From positions 1 through 7,029 of the forward strand of contig CAJAHV010000137.1 of assembly GCA_903939555.1 (NCBI GenBank): DNA of 7,029 bases. Direction: 5' to 3'. The position numbers and the translations under genes are program-made. How positions within the stretch are numbered: the stretch's first letter is position 1; every line of letters starts with the position of its first letter. The notes under the pieces were generated by a model. The model was not told the DNA's origin. It worked only from the letters and a program-made list of their open reading frames with translations, and ran no database searches. Positions 5,253-7,029 of this stretch are shown piece by piece. The DNA is from an uncultured Alphaproteobacteria bacterium (GTDB taxonomy: Bacteria; Pseudomonadota; Alphaproteobacteria; Sphingomonadales; Sphingomonadaceae).

Positions 5253-6884
5253 ATGGCTGAAGCGACAGGCCTTGCGCTTGGCGATCGGGCCGATGCCGGC
5301 ACGCTGCAGGCGCGGGCACGTGGCCTGATCGGCAGCCCCGCCGTGCAGCGCGCCCGCCCGGCGCTGGTTGCCGGCGGCATCCTGCTGCTGCTTGTGCTGT
5401 TCTGGGTAGCCCTGCGCAGCCCCGATTGGCGTCCGCTGTATGGCGAAATGTCGGATGGCGACAAATCCGCCGTGCTGGCGGCGCTGCAGGCCGGGAATTA
5501 CACCACGCGCATCAACCCCGACAGCGGCAGCGTCGAAGTCGCCAGCACCGATGTCGCGGCGGCGCGCATCCTGCTGGCCGGGCAGGGATTGCCCAAATCC
5601 GCCACGCCGCTCGATCCCGTGGGCGACATGCCGCTCGGCCTGTCACGCGCGGTCGAGGCGGCGCGGCTGAAAAACGCTGTCGCCATCGAATTGGCTGCCT
5701 CGATCAAGGCGATCGATGGCGTCCGCCAGGCCAGTGTCCAGATTGCTACCCCCGAGCCATCGGTGTTCGTGCGCGACAAGGTGCCCGCCAGTGCTTCGGT
5801 CTTCATCACCCTCGCGCCCGGCCGCACGCTCAGCGAAGCTCAGGTGCGCGCCATTGTCTGGCTGGTCAGTTCATCGGTCGCCGGCCTGTCGGCTGACAAG
5901 GTCAGCGTCATCGACCAGTCGGGCGCGCTGCTGTCATCGGTTGGCAGCGCCGCCGAAGCAGCGCAACTGGGCTATCAGGGCAAGGTCGAGGCGATGGTTC
6001 GCCAACGGCTGGTCAAGTTGCTGACGCCGTTGATCGGGACTGGCCGCTTTACCGCCGAAGTCGCCGCCGATGTCGATTACAGCGAGAACGAGGCGACATC
6101 GGAACGCTATGCCCCCGATGGCAGCGTCCTGCGCAGCGAAAGCTCCAGCCGCGCCAGCGATCCGTCGCGCACGCCGGCCGGCGGCGTGCCGGGCGCCCTG
6201 ACCAACACGGCCCCCGCCGGTGCGCAATTGACCGGCACGCCGCCCCCCGGCACGCCACCCCCCGGTGCACCCGCAGCCGCCACGGTGCCGCCGCCGGTCA
6301 CCAGCGAAACCACCAACCGCGCCTGGGAAATAGGCCGTGACGTCTCGGTCACTCGCACCGGCGCGCCGCGTCTCAAGCGCCTGTCGGTGGCGGTGGTCAT
6401 CGATACGGCGGCACTGGTCAAGGCGACGCCGCAGGATATCGCCGCCATCACCCGCATCGTGCGTGGTGCCATTGGCTATGACGCGGCGCGCGGCGATCTC
6501 CTCGAGGTGCAGTTTCGCAGGTTTGCGCCGCTCCCGGCCGAACCGGTATTGCCCTGGTTCGAGCAGCCGGCGGTGAAGGACAATGCTCCCTTGGTCGGGA
6601 TCGGCCTGGTCATCCTCCTCGGTGGCGGCGTGCTCGGCTTCGTGCTGCTGCGGTCGCGCAAGCAGGCCCGCAAGGCGAGTGCCGGCAGCGGCAATGCCGG
6701 GCCGGACAGTGCCGGTGCCGCGTCCGGTGGCGCGGCAGCGGCGGTCGATGGCGGCGTGCTGACGCCGGCTACCGCCCTGCAACTGGTCGATTACAGCGCC
6801 AAGCTGGACACGACGCGCGGCATCGTCAGCGATGATGCCGACCGCGCTACCGCCGTCGCCCGCCAGATGCTGGCCGCGACATGA
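5253..6884 (+). CDS. fliF: Flagellar MS-ring protein FliF
   Basis: 543-residue inner-membrane protein that oligomerises into the MS ring, the base of the flagellar motor and export gate. In order: cytoplasmic N-terminus 1-36; first membrane helix about 37-54 (LVAGGILLLLVLFWVAL); YscJ/FliF ring-building modules about 58-225, with NYTTRINPDSG, LAGQGLPKS and the block RLKNAVAIELAASIKAIDGV; second periplasmic domain about 226-430 with the FliF-typical GGVPGALTN at 310-318; second membrane helix about 446-467; then a cytoplasmic Gly/Ala-rich linker and a C-terminal FliG-binding tail to 543. Residues about 306-350 form a Pro/Thr/Gly-rich loop that contains a short tandem repeat. The stop overlaps the fliG start as ATGA. 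Length is near the family norm (about 550). Confidence 0.96.
   Translation: MAEATGLALGDRADAGTLQARARGLIGSPAVQRARPALVAGGILLLLVLFWVALRSPDWRPLYGEMSDGDKSAVLAALQAGNYTTRINPDSGSVEVASTDVAAARILLAGQGLPKSATPLDPVGDMPLGLSRAVEAARLKNAVAIELAASIKAIDGVRQASVQIATPEPSVFVRDKVPASASVFITLAPGRTLSEAQVRAIVWLVSSSVAGLSADKVSVIDQSGALLSSVGSAAEAAQLGYQGKVEAMVRQRLVKLLTPLIGTGRFTAEVAADVDYSENEATSERYAPDGSVLRSESSSRASDPSRTPAGGVPGALTNTAPAGAQLTGTPPPGTPPPGAPAAATVPPPVTSETTNRAWEIGRDVSVTRTGAPRLKRLSVAVVIDTAALVKATPQDIAAITRIVRGAIGYDAARGDLLEVQFRRFAPLPAEPVLPWFEQPAVKDNAPLVGIGLVILLGGGVLGFVLLRSRKQARKASAGSGNAGPDSAGAASGGAAAAVDGGVLTPATALQLVDYSAKLDTTRGIVSDDADRATAVARQMLAAT
6234..6272 (+). repeat. 15-bp tandem repeat in fliF encoding GTPPP units
   Basis: GGCACGCCGCCCCCC (6234-6248) is followed by a copy with one change (6249-6263) and a partial third copy (6264-6272). 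They encode GTPPP-GTPPP-GAP in the variable loop of FliF. The repeat is in frame, so a copy-number change would not disrupt the protein. Confidence 0.75.
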
Positions 6885-7029
6885 GCGCGATCACCGCTGC
6901 CGGCCTGACCGGTGCGCAAAAGTGCGCCATCCTCGTCCTGTTGCTCGAAGAGGCGCAGGCCGCCGAGCTGCTGCGCCGCATGCCGGCTGCCGAAGTTCGC
7001 GCCGTTGGCGAAGCCATGCTGTCGGTCGC
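6881..7029 (+). CDS. fliG: Flagellar motor switch protein FliG, N-terminal part (3' truncated by window edge)
   Basis: The frame opens at ATG 6881, overlaps the fliF stop by four bases (ATGA) and runs off the right edge; 49 complete codons are visible. FliG forms the rotor ring that binds the FliF C-terminus and carries torque from the stators. The visible LTGAQKCAILVLLLEEAQAAELLRRM followed by AAEVRAVGEAML matches the start of the FliG N-terminal domain, whose family pattern is L-x-G-x-x-K-A-A-I-L-L-x-L-G-x-E-x-A-A. The Cys and Leu replacing the usual Ala and Gly are mild departures. The middle and C-terminal torque-generating domains lie outside the window. Its place after fliF fits the conserved fliE-fliF-fliG order. 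Confidence 0.93.
   Translation, partial: MSAITAAGLTGAQKCAILVLLLEEAQAAELLRRMPAAEVRAVGEAMLSV

Noticed and set aside
5934..6782. 282-residue minus-strand open frame over fliF
   Set aside because: High GC suppresses stop codons; the product is Arg/Gly-rich with no recognisable domain and lies antisense to clear FliF sequence.

Overview
The window is GC-rich and densely coding, and it reads as alphaproteobacterial chromosome. Side by side it holds CtrA and SciP, two cell-cycle regulators essentially confined to Alphaproteobacteria, and a FlbD-type flagellar activator followed by fliE, fliF and fliG. A sphingomonad (Sphingomonadales) is my best guess from gene content and order; this is inference and no database was consulted. 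No mobile element, CRISPR array, tRNA or rRNA was seen.

Layout: positions 2-208 are the 3' end of nrdR, overlapped by trmJ (205-966, tRNA 2'-O-methyltransferase). A 126-bp convergent gap with nested inverted repeats separates trmJ from ctrA (1093-1797, minus strand). ctrA is preceded on its own strand by sciP (1935-2219, minus); the 137 bp between them is AT-rich and holds two small dyads. A 160-bp divergent region separates sciP from mnmA (2380-3513, plus; tRNA 2-thiouridylase). After mnmA comes a 125-bp regulatory region, then flbD-like (3639-4868), fliE (4871-5233), fliF (5253-6884) and the 5' end of fliG (6881 to the window edge). The tight spacing of these four suggests one operon.

How it works together: CtrA and SciP form the activator/antagonist pair that in Caulobacter sets the timing of flagellar gene expression. 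The flbD-like gene encodes a sigma-54 activator (AAA+ domain with GAFTGA loop plus a Fis-type helix-turn-helix) and heads an operon for the basal-body core (FliE rod adapter, FliF MS ring, FliG rotor/switch).

The most notable signal is the control region of that operon. It has an exact -24/-12 sigma-54 promoter (TGGCAC-N5-TTGCA), with three phased GTCA-N6-TGAC-type dyads 87-130 bp upstream, a normal enhancer distance. The dyads have the same architecture as the FleQ box described in Pseudomonas. The first overlaps the mnmA stop codon. The predicted transcription start lies within a base or so of the flbD-like ATG, so the activator may be made from a leaderless mRNA and may control its own operon.
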